Assembly (NCBI RefSeq): GCF_000022145.1
Contig: NC_011891.1
Location: 930,001-994,000, forward strand
Reading direction: 5' to 3'
Length of the DNA stretch: 64,000 nucleotides
Origin: Anaeromyxobacter dehalogenans 2CP-1
GTDB lineage: Bacteria > Myxococcota > Myxococcia > Myxococcales > Anaeromyxobacteraceae
Shown here: one piece after another, positions 9,384 through 19,923 of the stretch
How the letters are laid out: each line of letters begins with the position of its first letter
Position numbering within the stretch: position 1 is the first letter of the stretch
Notes under the pieces: model-generated
Seen by the model: the letters and a program-made list of their open reading frames with translations, nothing else
Told to the model about the DNA's origin: nothing
Databases searched by the model: none
Position numbers and translations under genes: made by a program

Positions 9384-9986
9384 CTACGGGTTCGGGTCGC
9401 GGACCTGGAGGTGCTCCGACGGCGCGCTGACGCCCTCGATGTACATGATCGAGAGCAGCGCCAGGCCGAGCTGCGGCATCACCGGCGCGTCCAGGTTCGC
9501 GGCCTCGCCGTGCAGCCGGATGCCGGGCATCTCGCGCGACTCCTTCTCGCGGCAGTCCACCAGGTTCCCGCGGAACTGGCACGTCTTGCCGCGCACCGTG
9601 GGGACCCCGGGGCCCGGGTGGAAGCGCACGCGCACGCGCAGGTCGCCGAGGTTCCCGAGCACGGCGAGCTCCTCGCCCCACCGCACGAAGTGCAGGTCCG
9701 CGCCCGGCGCGGTCAGGCTGCCGTCGGCGCCCGGCTTCAGGATGTAGTTGCGGCCGACCAGCGTCCCGGCCCAGCTCCCGTCGGCGCGGCGGCTCATCTG
9801 CACCCGCGGGCCCACCACCTGCCAGGCGTTGAACGAGGTGCTCTCGCCCCGGGTCAGCACCTCGCCGGTGGGCGCGTAGTCCGCCGGGATGGTGCCCGCG
9901 GGGAGCGGCGAGAGGGGGAGCGGCTTCGTGCCCATGCCCGCGCAGGAGAGCGCGAGGAGGGCGGCGGCGGGCAGGTAGGTGCGCAT
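9384..9986 (-). CDS. Predicted lipoprotein, tandem paralogue B
   Basis: This 200-residue lipoprotein has an ALSC lipobox with Cys15. It aligns end to end with the protein at 8722-9291, and by eye well over half of the core positions are identical. Shared blocks include GESTSFNAW, WAGTLVGRNYILKPGADG, APGADLHF and MPQLGLAL. It differs by a longer C-terminal tail (about 14 residues) and a different signal sequence. Function is unknown. The pair most likely arose by local duplication; divergence is spread over the whole length, so the duplication is not very recent. Confidence 0.75.
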   Translation of the reverse strand: MRTYLPAAALLALSCAGMGTKPLPLSPLPAGTIPADYAPTGEVLTRGESTSFNAWQVVGPRVQMSRRADGSWAGTLVGRNYILKPGADGSLTAPGADLHFVRWGEELAVLGNLGDLRVRVRFHPGPGVPTVRGKTCQFRGNLVDCREKESREMPGIRLHGEAANLDAPVMPQLGLALLSIMYIEGVSAPSEHLQVRDPNP

Positions 9987-10061
9987 GCGGCGGAGCTTAC
10001 CGCGGCGTTTTCACCGAGGGGAAGGGGCCCGCCCGGTCGGACCGGGCCCCTGGCCGCGAGC

Positions 10062-12644
10062 TCAGCGCCGCCGCGGGGCCGGCGGCGCGGCGGTCCGCGG
10101 GTCCTCGGGCCAGGCGTGGCGCGGGTAGCGCCGCGAGAGCTCGCGCCGGAGCGCCGGGTAGTGGCGATCCCAGAAGCCGGCCAGATCGGTGGTGACCTGC
10201 ACGGCGCGCTGGTTCGGCGCGAGCAGGTGCAGGACCAGCGGGACGCGTCCCCCCGCCGCGGCGGGCCCCTGCGCGAGGCCGAAGAAGTCCTGCAGGCGGC
10301 TCTCGATCCAGGGCGGCTTGCCGGCCTCGTAGTGGATCCGGACGGTCCGCCCGCCCGGCAGCGTCACCCGCTCCGGCGCCAGCCGCTCCAGCGTCGCGCG
10401 CGCCCGCGGCTCGAGCCGGCCGAGCAGCGCGCCGGGGAGATCCGCCTCGCGCAGCTCCGCGAAGCTCCGCCGGCCGCGCGCCGCCTCGCGCAGCGCGGCG
10501 GCCAGCTCCGCCTCGCCCGGCGCGGCCAGGCCCGCCTCCGGCGCGTGCTCCGCCGCGAACGCCATCCGCGCCACCAGCGCGTCGAGCGCCCCCTCCGGCG
10601 CGAACGCCCGCGCCCCGCGCGCCAGCGCCTGCGCGGCGAGCGCGTCCGCGATCGCGTCGGGATCCGGCCGCGCCGCGCGCGCCTCCTCCAGCACGAGCTC
10701 GCGGTAGAGCAGCCGCTCCGCCACCTCGACGCGCTCGGCCTGGGCGTTCCACTGGACCGCCTCGTCGTAGCGGAGCGCCTCCGGGAACAGGTCGAGCAGC
10801 AGCTCCTGCGTCACCGCGCTGGCGAGCCGCACCCGCGCCTCGGCCGCCCGCGCGCCCGGCGCGCGCCGGTCGCCCCGCCGCGCCTCCGCGTCCACCGCCA
10901 CGAGCAGCGGTGCCTCGCGCACCACGCTGGCCGGGTCGAGCCGGGCGCTCCCGCCGCCGACCAGCACCACCTCGTCCGAGCCCGGCGCGCGCCGGCGCGC
11001 CACGCGGTCCGGGTAGGCGGCCAGCGTGGCGCGCAGCAGCGCCGCCTCGCGGGCCGGCGCGTCGCCGGGGGCGGGCGCTGGGACGGCGCGCGGCAGCGAC
11101 CGGGCCAGCCGCTGGAGCTGGCGGCGGCTCCGCTCCACCGCCTGCGCCGCGCCCGGGCTCACGCCCATGCGCCGCAGCCGGTCGGGATCGAAGCGCGCCC
11201 GGGCCGCCTCCTCGAACGCCTGCGCCAGCTCGAGGAGGTCGGACGGGCCGGTGGGCGGGAGCGCCGACCCCTCCAGCGCGCGGCGCTCGCGCAGGTCGCG
11301 CTCGCCGAGCAGCGCCGCGAGCAGGGCGCCGTCGTCCGGCACGCCGCGCGCGGCCGCCTCCACCAGCAGCCGCCCGAGCCGCGGGTGGAGCGGGAAGCGG
11401 AGCATGGCGCGGCCGGCCGCGGTGGGCGCGCCGGCGGCGTCCACCGCGCCGAGGTCCGCGAGCAGCGCGCGCGCCGCCTCGAGCGCGGGCGCGGGCGGCG
11501 GCTCCAGCCACTCGAGGTCCGCGGCCGCCCCGAGGCCGGCCAGCGCCAGCAGCGTCTCCGACAGGTCCTCGCGCAGGACCTCCGGGACCTCGAACTCCGG
11601 CCGGGCGTCGTGGTCGTGCCGCGTGTAGAGCCGCACCGCGCGCCCGGGCCGCGTGCGGCCGGCGCGCCCGGCCCGCTGCGCCGCCGACGCGCGGCTGATC
11701 TTCTTCACCTCCAGCGTGGGCAGGCCGGACCAGGGCGAGTGCGAGGCGATGCGGGCCAGGCCCGAGTCCACCACCGCCACCACGCCGTCGATGGTGATCG
11801 AGGTCTCGGCCACGTTGGTGGAGAGGATCACCTTCGGGCGCGGCCCGGGCCGGACGGCGCGATCCTGCTCGTCCGGCGGCAGGTCGCCGTGCAGCGGCAG
11901 CACGTCCACGCCGGCGGTCGCGGCCCAGGCGGCGAGCGCCTCGCGCGCGCGCCGGATCTCGGCCGCGCCGGGCAGGAACACGAGCACGTCCCCGTCGATC
12001 CCCTCGCGGTGCAGCCGTCGCACCGCCCGCGCCACCCGCTCCTCCAGCCGCAGGTCCGGCGCGGCCGCCTCCTCGGGCGAGAGGTGCTCCACCGCGACCT
12101 CGAAGCGCCGACCCTCGGAGCGGAGCGCCGGCGCGCCCAGGAACGCCGCCACCGGGCCAGCGTCGAGCGTCGCCGACATGGCCACCAGCTTCAGGTCGGG
12201 GCGGGAGGTGCGCTGCAGCCGCCGCAGGAACGCGAGCGCCAGGTCGCCCTGCAGGTGCCGCTCGTGCAGCTCGTCGAGGACCACCGCGCCCACGCCGGGG
12301 AGCGCGGGCTCGGAGAGGAGCCGCCGGGTGAGCAGCCCCTCGGTCACGTAGCGGATGCGGGTGCGGGGGCCGGCCACCTCGTCGAAGCGCACCTGGTAGC
12401 CGACCGTCTCGCCCGGCCGCTCGCCCAGCTCCTCTGCCACCCGCCGGGCGGCCATGCGGGCCGCGAGCCGGCGGGGCTCGAGCACCACCACCTCGCCCGC
12501 GCCGGCCAGCCCGGCCTCGTGCACCGCGCGCGGCACGCGGGTGGTCTTCCCCGCGCCGGGAGGCGCCTCGATCACGAGCGACGGCCCGGCGCGGAGCGCC
12601 GCGATCACCTCGGGGAGGAGCGGGTCGATGGGGAGCGGCTGCAC
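10062..12644 (-). CDS. hrpB: ATP-dependent helicase HrpB
   Basis: This 860-residue DEAH-type superfamily 2 helicase has Walker A APPGAGKTTR (K33), a DELH Walker B in VVLDELHERHLQGD, the SATLDAG coupling motif, and motif VI in the QRAGRAGRTRPG block. The helicase core is followed by the HA2 and OB-like domains and the long C-terminal region specific to HrpB (KPPWIESRLQDFFG). HrpB proteins are about 810-860 residues long. The physiological role in bacteria is poorly defined, probably RNA remodelling. The gene is monocistronic here; the sequence before its ATG holds the divergent hsp20 promoter region. Confidence 0.93.
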   Translation of the reverse strand: MQPLPIDPLLPEVIAALRAGPSLVIEAPPGAGKTTRVPRAVHEAGLAGAGEVVVLEPRRLAARMAARRVAEELGERPGETVGYQVRFDEVAGPRTRIRYVTEGLLTRRLLSEPALPGVGAVVLDELHERHLQGDLALAFLRRLQRTSRPDLKLVAMSATLDAGPVAAFLGAPALRSEGRRFEVAVEHLSPEEAAAPDLRLEERVARAVRRLHREGIDGDVLVFLPGAAEIRRAREALAAWAATAGVDVLPLHGDLPPDEQDRAVRPGPRPKVILSTNVAETSITIDGVVAVVDSGLARIASHSPWSGLPTLEVKKISRASAAQRAGRAGRTRPGRAVRLYTRHDHDARPEFEVPEVLREDLSETLLALAGLGAAADLEWLEPPPAPALEAARALLADLGAVDAAGAPTAAGRAMLRFPLHPRLGRLLVEAAARGVPDDGALLAALLGERDLRERRALEGSALPPTGPSDLLELAQAFEEAARARFDPDRLRRMGVSPGAAQAVERSRRQLQRLARSLPRAVPAPAPGDAPAREAALLRATLAAYPDRVARRRAPGSDEVVLVGGGSARLDPASVVREAPLLVAVDAEARRGDRRAPGARAAEARVRLASAVTQELLLDLFPEALRYDEAVQWNAQAERVEVAERLLYRELVLEEARAARPDPDAIADALAAQALARGARAFAPEGALDALVARMAFAAEHAPEAGLAAPGEAELAAALREAARGRRSFAELREADLPGALLGRLEPRARATLERLAPERVTLPGGRTVRIHYEAGKPPWIESRLQDFFGLAQGPAAAGGRVPLVLHLLAPNQRAVQVTTDLAGFWDRHYPALRRELSRRYPRHAWPEDPRTAAPPAPRRR

Positions 12645-12705
12645 CGGCCCCTTCTAACCCGGCGCGGGGAGGAGGAGAACCGTTCCGGGGGCGCAGGGGG
12701 CGCGC

Positions 12706-12733
12706 TTGACAGCTCCCGGCGCGGACCTACGTG
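12706..12733 (+). promoter_or_regulatory. Putative sigma-70-like promoter of hsp20
   Basis: A perfect TTGACA (12706-12711) is followed after 16 bases by TACGTG (12728-12733), a weak -10 match. It leaves a leader of about 115 bases before the ATG at 12855. The perfect -35 in GC-rich DNA is notable; a heat-shock sigma promoter cannot be excluded. Confidence 0.4.
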
Positions 12734-12854
12734 GATGGGCGAGGGCGCGAGGCGGCGCACCGAGTTCCGAGCCCCGCCGCCGCACGCCCGGGCCATCCCG
12801 ACCACCCCGTACCAGCGCGCGGCCGCGATCCGTCCGCGCGAGGAGGACACGACC

Positions 12855-13285
12855 ATGCTGACCCTGCTCAGGAACACCGATCCCGGCTTCGCCGCGCTCT
12901 CTGCCGAGGTGAGCCGGCTCATGAACGACATCACCCAGCCGGGCGCCCGGGGCTACGGCCTGGCGCCCAGCGCGGACATCGTCGAGACCGAGGCCGGCTT
13001 CCAGGTGGTGCTCGATCTGCCGGGCCTCGACCCGGCGGCCATCAAGCTCGACATCGAGAACGACACGCTCACCGTGCAGGCCGACCGCAAGCAGCCCGCG
13101 CTCGCCGACGGCGCGAACCTGCACCGGAGCGAGCGCCGCTTCGGCACCTCTTCCGGGCGTTCACGCTCCCGAAGACGGTGGACGGCGCGCGCGTCGAGGC
13201 ACGCTACGACGCCGGCGTCCTGGCCGTCACGCTGCCGAAGCGCGACGAGGCGAAGCCGCGGACCATCGCGGTCCAGGTGAAGTAG
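12855..13285 (+). pseudogene. Small heat-shock protein Hsp20, frameshifted
   Basis: The first 98 codons, from the ATG at 12855, encode an alpha-crystallin type protein (SADIVETEAGFQVVLDLPGLDP, DNDTLTVQADRK-like strand, HRSERRFG). Just after that motif, at about 13149-13151, the frame is lost. The expected continuation, FRAFTLPKTVDGARVEARYDAGVLAVTLPK, is in the frame one base back and runs to the stop at 13285. One nucleotide missing from the codon after ACC (13146-13148) explains everything. The restored protein would be about 143 residues, normal for the family. There is a good ribosome site (GAGGAGG, 9 bases upstream). It is either a recent loss of function or a sequencing error. Confidence 0.85.
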
Positions 13286-13314
13286 CGCCGCGTCATCTCG
13301 ATCGGATGATGCAC

Positions 13315-13357
13315 GAAGCCCCTGCCGTCGCGACGACGGCAGGGGCTTCCTTCTGAC
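13315..13357 (+). terminator. Strong intrinsic terminator after hsp20
   Basis: A 16-bp perfect stem (13315-13330 with 13334-13349) with a 3-base loop is followed by CTTCT. It lies 30 bases after the hsp20 stop. The preservation of a full terminator fits a gene that was functional until recently. Confidence 0.75.
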
Positions 13358-13508
13358 GGGGCGGCGCCCCGCCTCACGGAGCGGAGCTCCGCGGGGCCCC
13401 ACCCTGCTCGCCGGGTCCCCTGCGCAGCCGCGGGCGGCTTCGCCGCGCGCGCGGCGGCGCCCCGGCGGCTCGCTTCGCTCGCGTGCGATCCACGGATCGC
13501 GAGCTGCG

Positions 13509-15791
<2,283 letters not shown>

Positions 15792-15793
15792 CG

Positions 15794-16120
15794 CTACTCC
15801 GGCTCGATCGTCACGAGCAGCGGGTATTCCGCCTCGCGCGCCAGGTCCATCGTCTTCCGCGCCTTCGTCTCGGCGATCTCGTAGGGATAGATACCGGCGA
15901 CCCCCACCCCGTGCATGTGAACGTGGAGCATGATCCGGTGGGCGGACTCCGGGTCGTGGTTGAAGACCGTCATGAGGACGAAATCCACGAACTCCTGCGT
16001 CGTGTAATGGTCGTTGTGCAGCAGTACCCTGTACAGCGGCGGGCGCTTCGTCTCCCGCTCCGCGCGCGTCTTGGGGACGACGACCTCCGTATCGCCCCCG
16101 GGACGGGTTCGTTCAGCCAT
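15794..16120 (-). CDS. clpS: ATP-dependent Clp protease adaptor ClpS
   Basis: ClpS (108 residues) binds N-terminal destabilising residues and delivers those proteins to ClpA. The N-terminus is a flexible charged tail. The core has YRVLLHNDHYTTQEFVDFVL (the substrate pocket), HVHMHGVGVAGIYPYEIAETK and the final strand PLLVTIEPE, all diagnostic of ClpS. The length is typical of the family. It is the first gene of the clpS-clpA operon. An aat gene, which makes ClpS substrates, lies 2 kb away. Confidence 0.96.
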   Translation of the reverse strand: MAERTRPGGDTEVVVPKTRAERETKRPPLYRVLLHNDHYTTQEFVDFVLMTVFNHDPESAHRIMLHVHMHGVGVAGIYPYEIAETKARKTMDLAREAEYPLLVTIEPE

Positions 16121-16250
16121 GGCCGTCCATTCTAATGCGTCCGGCGGACCCGGCGCGCACCCGCAGGCCCCCTGCGCGCGGACCCGGGGCTCCCCCGCAG
16201 GACCGAGCCGGCTGCTCGCCTTCTTCCCCGGCCTCGCCTAGAGGTGGGGA

Positions 16251-18212
16251 ATGCACGCCTTCCTCCTCGCATGCCTCGTCGCGGCCGGCGCCGTGGCCGC
16301 CCCGCTCGACCTCGCCCCGGTCCCGGGCCGCCCCAACCTGCTCCAGCTCGGCGTCCCCGAGGTCCCCCCGGAGGTGTCCGCCCGCCTCGAGCAGTACGAG
16401 AACGCGCGCGCCGCGGTCCTCCGCGACGTGTCGCCGGACGGCCGGGCCATGCTGGTGACCACGCGGTTCGGCAGCACCGCCCAGCTCCACCTCGTGCTGG
16501 CGCCGCTGGGCATGCGCGAGCAGCTCACGTTCGGCGACGAGCCGGTGTCCGACGCCGCGTTCCTGCCGGGCCGGCCGGAGCGACTGCTCTACCTGCAGGA
16601 CAAGGGCGGCGGCGAGTTCTTCCAGCTCTACGGCCTGGACCGGCGCACCGGCCGCTCGGAGCTGCTCACCGACGGCCGGAGCCGCCACTCGGACCTGGTG
16701 GTCTCGCCGGACGGCCGGCGCCTCGCGTACTCGGGGACGGGCCGCAACGGCAAGGACGCGGACGTGTACGTGGCCGAGGCCGACCGGCCCGGCGCCGCGC
16801 GGCGCGTGGTGGAGGCGGAGGGGAGCTGGTCGGCGCTCGACTTCTCGCGCGACGGGCGCCGGCTGCTGGTCCGCCGGTACCGCGCCGCCTCCGACGCCGA
16901 CCTCGAGCTGGTGGACCTCGCGACCGGCGCGCGGACGCCGCTGCTCGCCGGCAAGGGCTCGGTGGGCGGGGCCGCGTTCTCCGCGGACGGGAGGTACGCG
17001 TACGCCATCACCGACCGCGGCGCCGGGCACGCGGCGCTGGTCCGCGTGGACCTCGCGCAGCCGGAGGCCGCGCCGCGTCCGGTCGCGCCCGGGGTGGCCT
17101 GGGACGTCGAGCAGGTGGTGGTGGCGCGCGACGGCACCGTGGCCTTCACCGCCGACGCGGACGGCGTCTCGCTGCTCCACGTGGTGGACCCGCGCACCGG
17201 CCGGCTGCGCGGCGTGGCGCTCCCGGGCCGGGGCGTCGCGACGCTCCGGTTCCCCTCCGGGCGGAGCGACCTCCTCGCGGTCGGGCTGGTGAGCGCCACC
17301 TCGCCCTGGGACGCCTGGACGGTCGAGCTCCGCGGCGGGAAGGCGGTGCGCTGGACGCGCTCGGAGGTGGGCGGGCTCGATCCGGCCGGGTTCGTGGAGC
17401 CGGAGCGGGTCCGCTACCCGAGCGCCGGCGGCGCGGAGGTGCCGGCGCTCCTGTACCGGCCGCGCGGCGGCGGACGGGTCCCGGTGGTCGTGAACTGGCA
17501 TGGCGGCCCCGAGAGCCAGCACCGGCCGGCGTTCAGCCCCATGGTGCAGTTCCTGGTGGCGGAGCTGGGCGTGGCGGTGCTCCAGCCGAACGTGCGCGGC
17601 TCCGCCGGCTACGGGAAGGACTGGCTCGCGCTCGACGACGGGGTGCGCCGCGAGGAGGCGCTGAAGGACGTCCCGGCCACGTTCCAGTTCATCGCCTCGA
17701 GGCCCGACCTCGACGCCTCGCGCGCGGTGGTGTGGGGCGGCTCCTACGGCGGCTATATGGTGCTCGCGACGCTCACGCTGTTCCCGGGCCTGGCGAGCGC
17801 CGGCGTGGACGTGGTGGGCATCTCCTCGCTGCCGAGCTTCCTCGAGAGCACCCAGGCGTACCGGCGCGACCTGCGCCGCGCCGAGTACGGCGACGAGCGC
17901 GTGCCGGAGGTGCGCGCGGTCCAGGAGCGGATCTCGCCGCTGGGCCGGGCCGGGGCCATCCGCGTGCCGCTGCTCGTCATCCAGGGCGCGAACGACCCGC
18001 GCGTCCCGCGCTCCGAGGCCGAGCAGATCGTCCGGGCGGTCCGCGCGAACGGGCAGGAGGTCTGGTACCTCGTCGCGCTCGACGAGGGGCACGGCTTCAA
18101 GAAGAAGGAGAACCGCGACCACGCCGACGCGGTCACGGTGGCGTTCCTGCAGCGGATGCTGGCCGGCGCGCCCCCCGCCGCGCAGCAGCGCGGCGCCGCC
18201 TCGGCACGCTGA
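16251..18212 (+). CDS. Secreted S9 family prolyl oligopeptidase-like peptidase
   Basis: This 653-residue protein has a cleavable signal peptide (MHAFLLACLVAAGAVAA), so it should act in the periplasm or outside. The N-terminal two thirds are a beta-propeller of WD/TolB-like blades (VSPDGRRLAYS, FSRDGRRLLV, FSADGRYAYA). The C-terminal alpha/beta hydrolase has the catalytic triad Ser498 (GGSYGG), Asp582 (GANDPRVP) and His614 (DEGHGF). This is the arrangement of S9 dipeptidyl peptidase IV/acylaminoacyl peptidase-like enzymes, which cleave short peptides. It is divergent from clpS and convergent with aat. Peptide specificity cannot be read from sequence. Confidence 0.9.
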   Translation: MHAFLLACLVAAGAVAAPLDLAPVPGRPNLLQLGVPEVPPEVSARLEQYENARAAVLRDVSPDGRAMLVTTRFGSTAQLHLVLAPLGMREQLTFGDEPVSDAAFLPGRPERLLYLQDKGGGEFFQLYGLDRRTGRSELLTDGRSRHSDLVVSPDGRRLAYSGTGRNGKDADVYVAEADRPGAARRVVEAEGSWSALDFSRDGRRLLVRRYRAASDADLELVDLATGARTPLLAGKGSVGGAAFSADGRYAYAITDRGAGHAALVRVDLAQPEAAPRPVAPGVAWDVEQVVVARDGTVAFTADADGVSLLHVVDPRTGRLRGVALPGRGVATLRFPSGRSDLLAVGLVSATSPWDAWTVELRGGKAVRWTRSEVGGLDPAGFVEPERVRYPSAGGAEVPALLYRPRGGGRVPVVVNWHGGPESQHRPAFSPMVQFLVAELGVAVLQPNVRGSAGYGKDWLALDDGVRREEALKDVPATFQFIASRPDLDASRAVVWGGSYGGYMVLATLTLFPGLASAGVDVVGISSLPSFLESTQAYRRDLRRAEYGDERVPEVRAVQERISPLGRAGAIRVPLLVIQGANDPRVPRSEAEQIVRAVRANGQEVWYLVALDEGHGFKKKENRDHADAVTVAFLQRMLAGAPPAAQQRGAASAR

Positions 18213-18233
18213 GGCCAACGTCCGGCGCGCCGA

Positions 18234-18935
18234 CTAGCTCGGCGGGCCCGCTCCGCCGAGCTGCCACCGCCCGCGCAGCGTGGGCTGCTCCAGCGCGCGG
18301 GCGAGCCGGGCCAGGAACTCGGCGCGCGGGATCTCGCGCGCGCCGAAGCGGACCAGGTGCTCGGTGCGGACCTGGCAGTCCACCAGCTCGACGCCCGCCG
18401 ACCGGAGCCACTCGACGGAGCGCACGAACGCGACCTTGGACGCGTCCGGCGCGTCGGCGAACATGGACTCGCCGAAGAACGCCGCGCCCAGCGAGACGCC
18501 GTACAGCCCGCCGGCGAGCGCGTCGCCCTCCCACGCCTCGAAGGAGTGGGCGACGCCCAGGCGGTGCAGGCGCACGTACGCGTCCACCATCTCGCCGGTG
18601 ATCCAGGTGCCCTGCTGGCCGGGGCGGTCCCGCTCGGCGCAGCGGCGGATGACCCGCTCGAACGCCTCGTCGGCGCTGACGCGGTAGGCGCCGCGCCGCA
18701 GCGTCCGCTGCAGCGAGCGGGGCACGTGCAGCGCGGCGGGGTCGAGCACCAGCCGCGGATCCGGCGACCACCAGAGGATGGGGCTCTCCGCGTCGAACCA
18801 GGGGAAGATCCCCTCGGCATAGGCGGTGAGGAGCCGCTCCGGCTCGAGGTCGCCGCCCACCGCCAGCAGCCCGTCGGGCTCGGCGAGCGCGGGGTCCGGG
18901 AACGCGGGCTCGCGGGGCAGGCGGAAGATGGGCAC
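18234..18935 (-). CDS. aat: Leucyl/phenylalanyl-tRNA-protein transferase
   Basis: Aat (233 residues) transfers Leu or Phe from tRNA to proteins with N-terminal Arg or Lys, creating ClpS-recognised N-degrons. The sequence has the family signatures FPDPALAEPDGLLAVGGDL, YAEGIFPWF, ILWWSPDPR, GTWITGEMVDAY, GGLYGVSLGAAFFGESMF and VDCQVRTEHL. The length is normal. It lies just beyond the S9 peptidase and close to clpS-clpA, so the N-degron machinery is clustered. The C-terminus converges on the peptidase stop with 21 bases between. Confidence 0.96.
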   Translation of the reverse strand: MPIFRLPREPAFPDPALAEPDGLLAVGGDLEPERLLTAYAEGIFPWFDAESPILWWSPDPRLVLDPAALHVPRSLQRTLRRGAYRVSADEAFERVIRRCAERDRPGQQGTWITGEMVDAYVRLHRLGVAHSFEAWEGDALAGGLYGVSLGAAFFGESMFADAPDASKVAFVRSVEWLRSAGVELVDCQVRTEHLVRFGAREIPRAEFLARLARALEQPTLRGRWQLGGAGPPS

Positions 18936-18952
18936 GCCGGGATTGTAAGCGA

Positions 18953-18983
18953 GCCGCGGCCCCGCGTGCGCCGGGGCCGCGGC
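18953..18983 (-). terminator. Hairpin downstream of the Ser/Pro-rich protein gene
   Basis: A 12-bp perfect GC stem (18953-18964 with 18972-18983) with a 7-base loop lies between the stop of the gene at 19003 and the start of aat. On the minus strand it is followed by TCGCTTACA, which has only few T residues, so termination strength is uncertain. Confidence 0.45.
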
Positions 18984-19002
18984 GCCGGCGCGCCGCGCGC
19001 CG

Positions 19003-19770
19003 TCAGAACCGGCCGGAGAACGCGACCGTGGGCGCCGTCCTGATCACCGGATCGCGCGCCGGGCTCCCAAGCCCGTCGAACGCCACCGGGCGGCGCACCT
19101 CGCTGTCCTCGCGCGCGTCCAGGGTGGCGTGGACCGCGCCGAACGCGGCGCCGACGATGATGCCGATCCCGGCCCCCATCGACAGGTCCCGCTCCCAGTG
19201 GTCCCAGTCGTTCACGAGCGCCACGCCGGTGCCGACCAGGAGTCCGCCCACGCCGCCGTACGCGGCGTCGGTGACGATGGTGGCGAGCGGATTCCGGCGC
19301 TCGCGGGTGTACCGGTCCACCACCACCGGGCTGCCGTACGCGGGCGGCGGGTTCACCACGGTGGTGCTGGGCGGCTGGTCGCCGGAGCCGGTCCCCTGCG
19401 GCGGGTTCACGACCACCTGCTGCGACGCCGCCCCGCCGGGCGTGTTGTTGCCCGAGGTCGCGGAAGAAGACGACGACGGGGCCGCGCCAGAGCTCGCCGA
19501 GGATGGCGCGGACGACGGCGCCGACGACGGCGCCGACGACGAGGGCGCCACCCCGGTCCCGCTCGCCGCCGGCGGCGGGGCGGGCTGCGCCTGCGCCGGT
19601 GGCGGGCTCGCCTGCTGCGGCGGTGGGTAGGCCGGCTGGGACGGTGGGTAGGTCTGCTGCGGCGGCGGCGGCGGGTAGTACGGCGGCGGCTGCTGCTGCG
19701 GCGCCTGCGCGCCGGCCGCGCCGGACGCCAGCACCGCGACGACGATCGCCGATCCCCTGTCGAGCCTCAT
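19003..19770 (-). CDS. Hypothetical secreted Pro/Ser-rich protein
   Basis: This is a 255-residue protein of unknown function. A signal-like N-terminus (SAIVVAVLASGAAGAQA) is followed by about 50 residues of Pro/Gln/Tyr-rich sequence. A Ser/Ala-rich stretch with three tandem SSAP units comes next (about 78-92). The C-terminal half is more ordered and contains two glycine-rich hydrophobic stretches (GGVGGLLVGTGVALV and GAGIGIIVGAAFGAV), possibly membrane-inserted glycine-zipper helices. The low-complexity half looks like a wall-spanning linker. Its neighbours do not indicate a role. The gene could be an envelope or outer-membrane associated protein. Confidence 0.6.
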   Translation of the reverse strand: MRLDRGSAIVVAVLASGAAGAQAPQQQPPPYYPPPPPQQTYPPSQPAYPPPQQASPPPAQAQPAPPPAASGTGVAPSSSAPSSAPSSAPSSASSGAAPSSSSSATSGNNTPGGAASQQVVVNPPQGTGSGDQPPSTTVVNPPPAYGSPVVVDRYTRERRNPLATIVTDAAYGGVGGLLVGTGVALVNDWDHWERDLSMGAGIGIIVGAAFGAVHATLDAREDSEVRRPVAFDGLGSPARDPVIRTAPTVAFSGRF

Positions 19771-19923
19771 ACATCCCCCTCGGGCGCTCGGAGCGCCGCG
19801 TACCCCAAAGCTGGGGCCTGGCCCCGCCGAGGCGCAAACCGGAAGGGGCGGTCGGGGGAGGGCAACCTGAGCCGGGCGCCTCCCGGTCGGCGAGCGGAGC
19901 GCGCCGCCGGGGCGGCGCGTGCT

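Noticed and set aside
13140-13160. Programmed ribosomal frameshift in hsp20
   Set aside because: The sequence ACCTCTTCC is not a canonical slippery heptamer and no downstream structure stands out within the coding region; a missing base is simpler.
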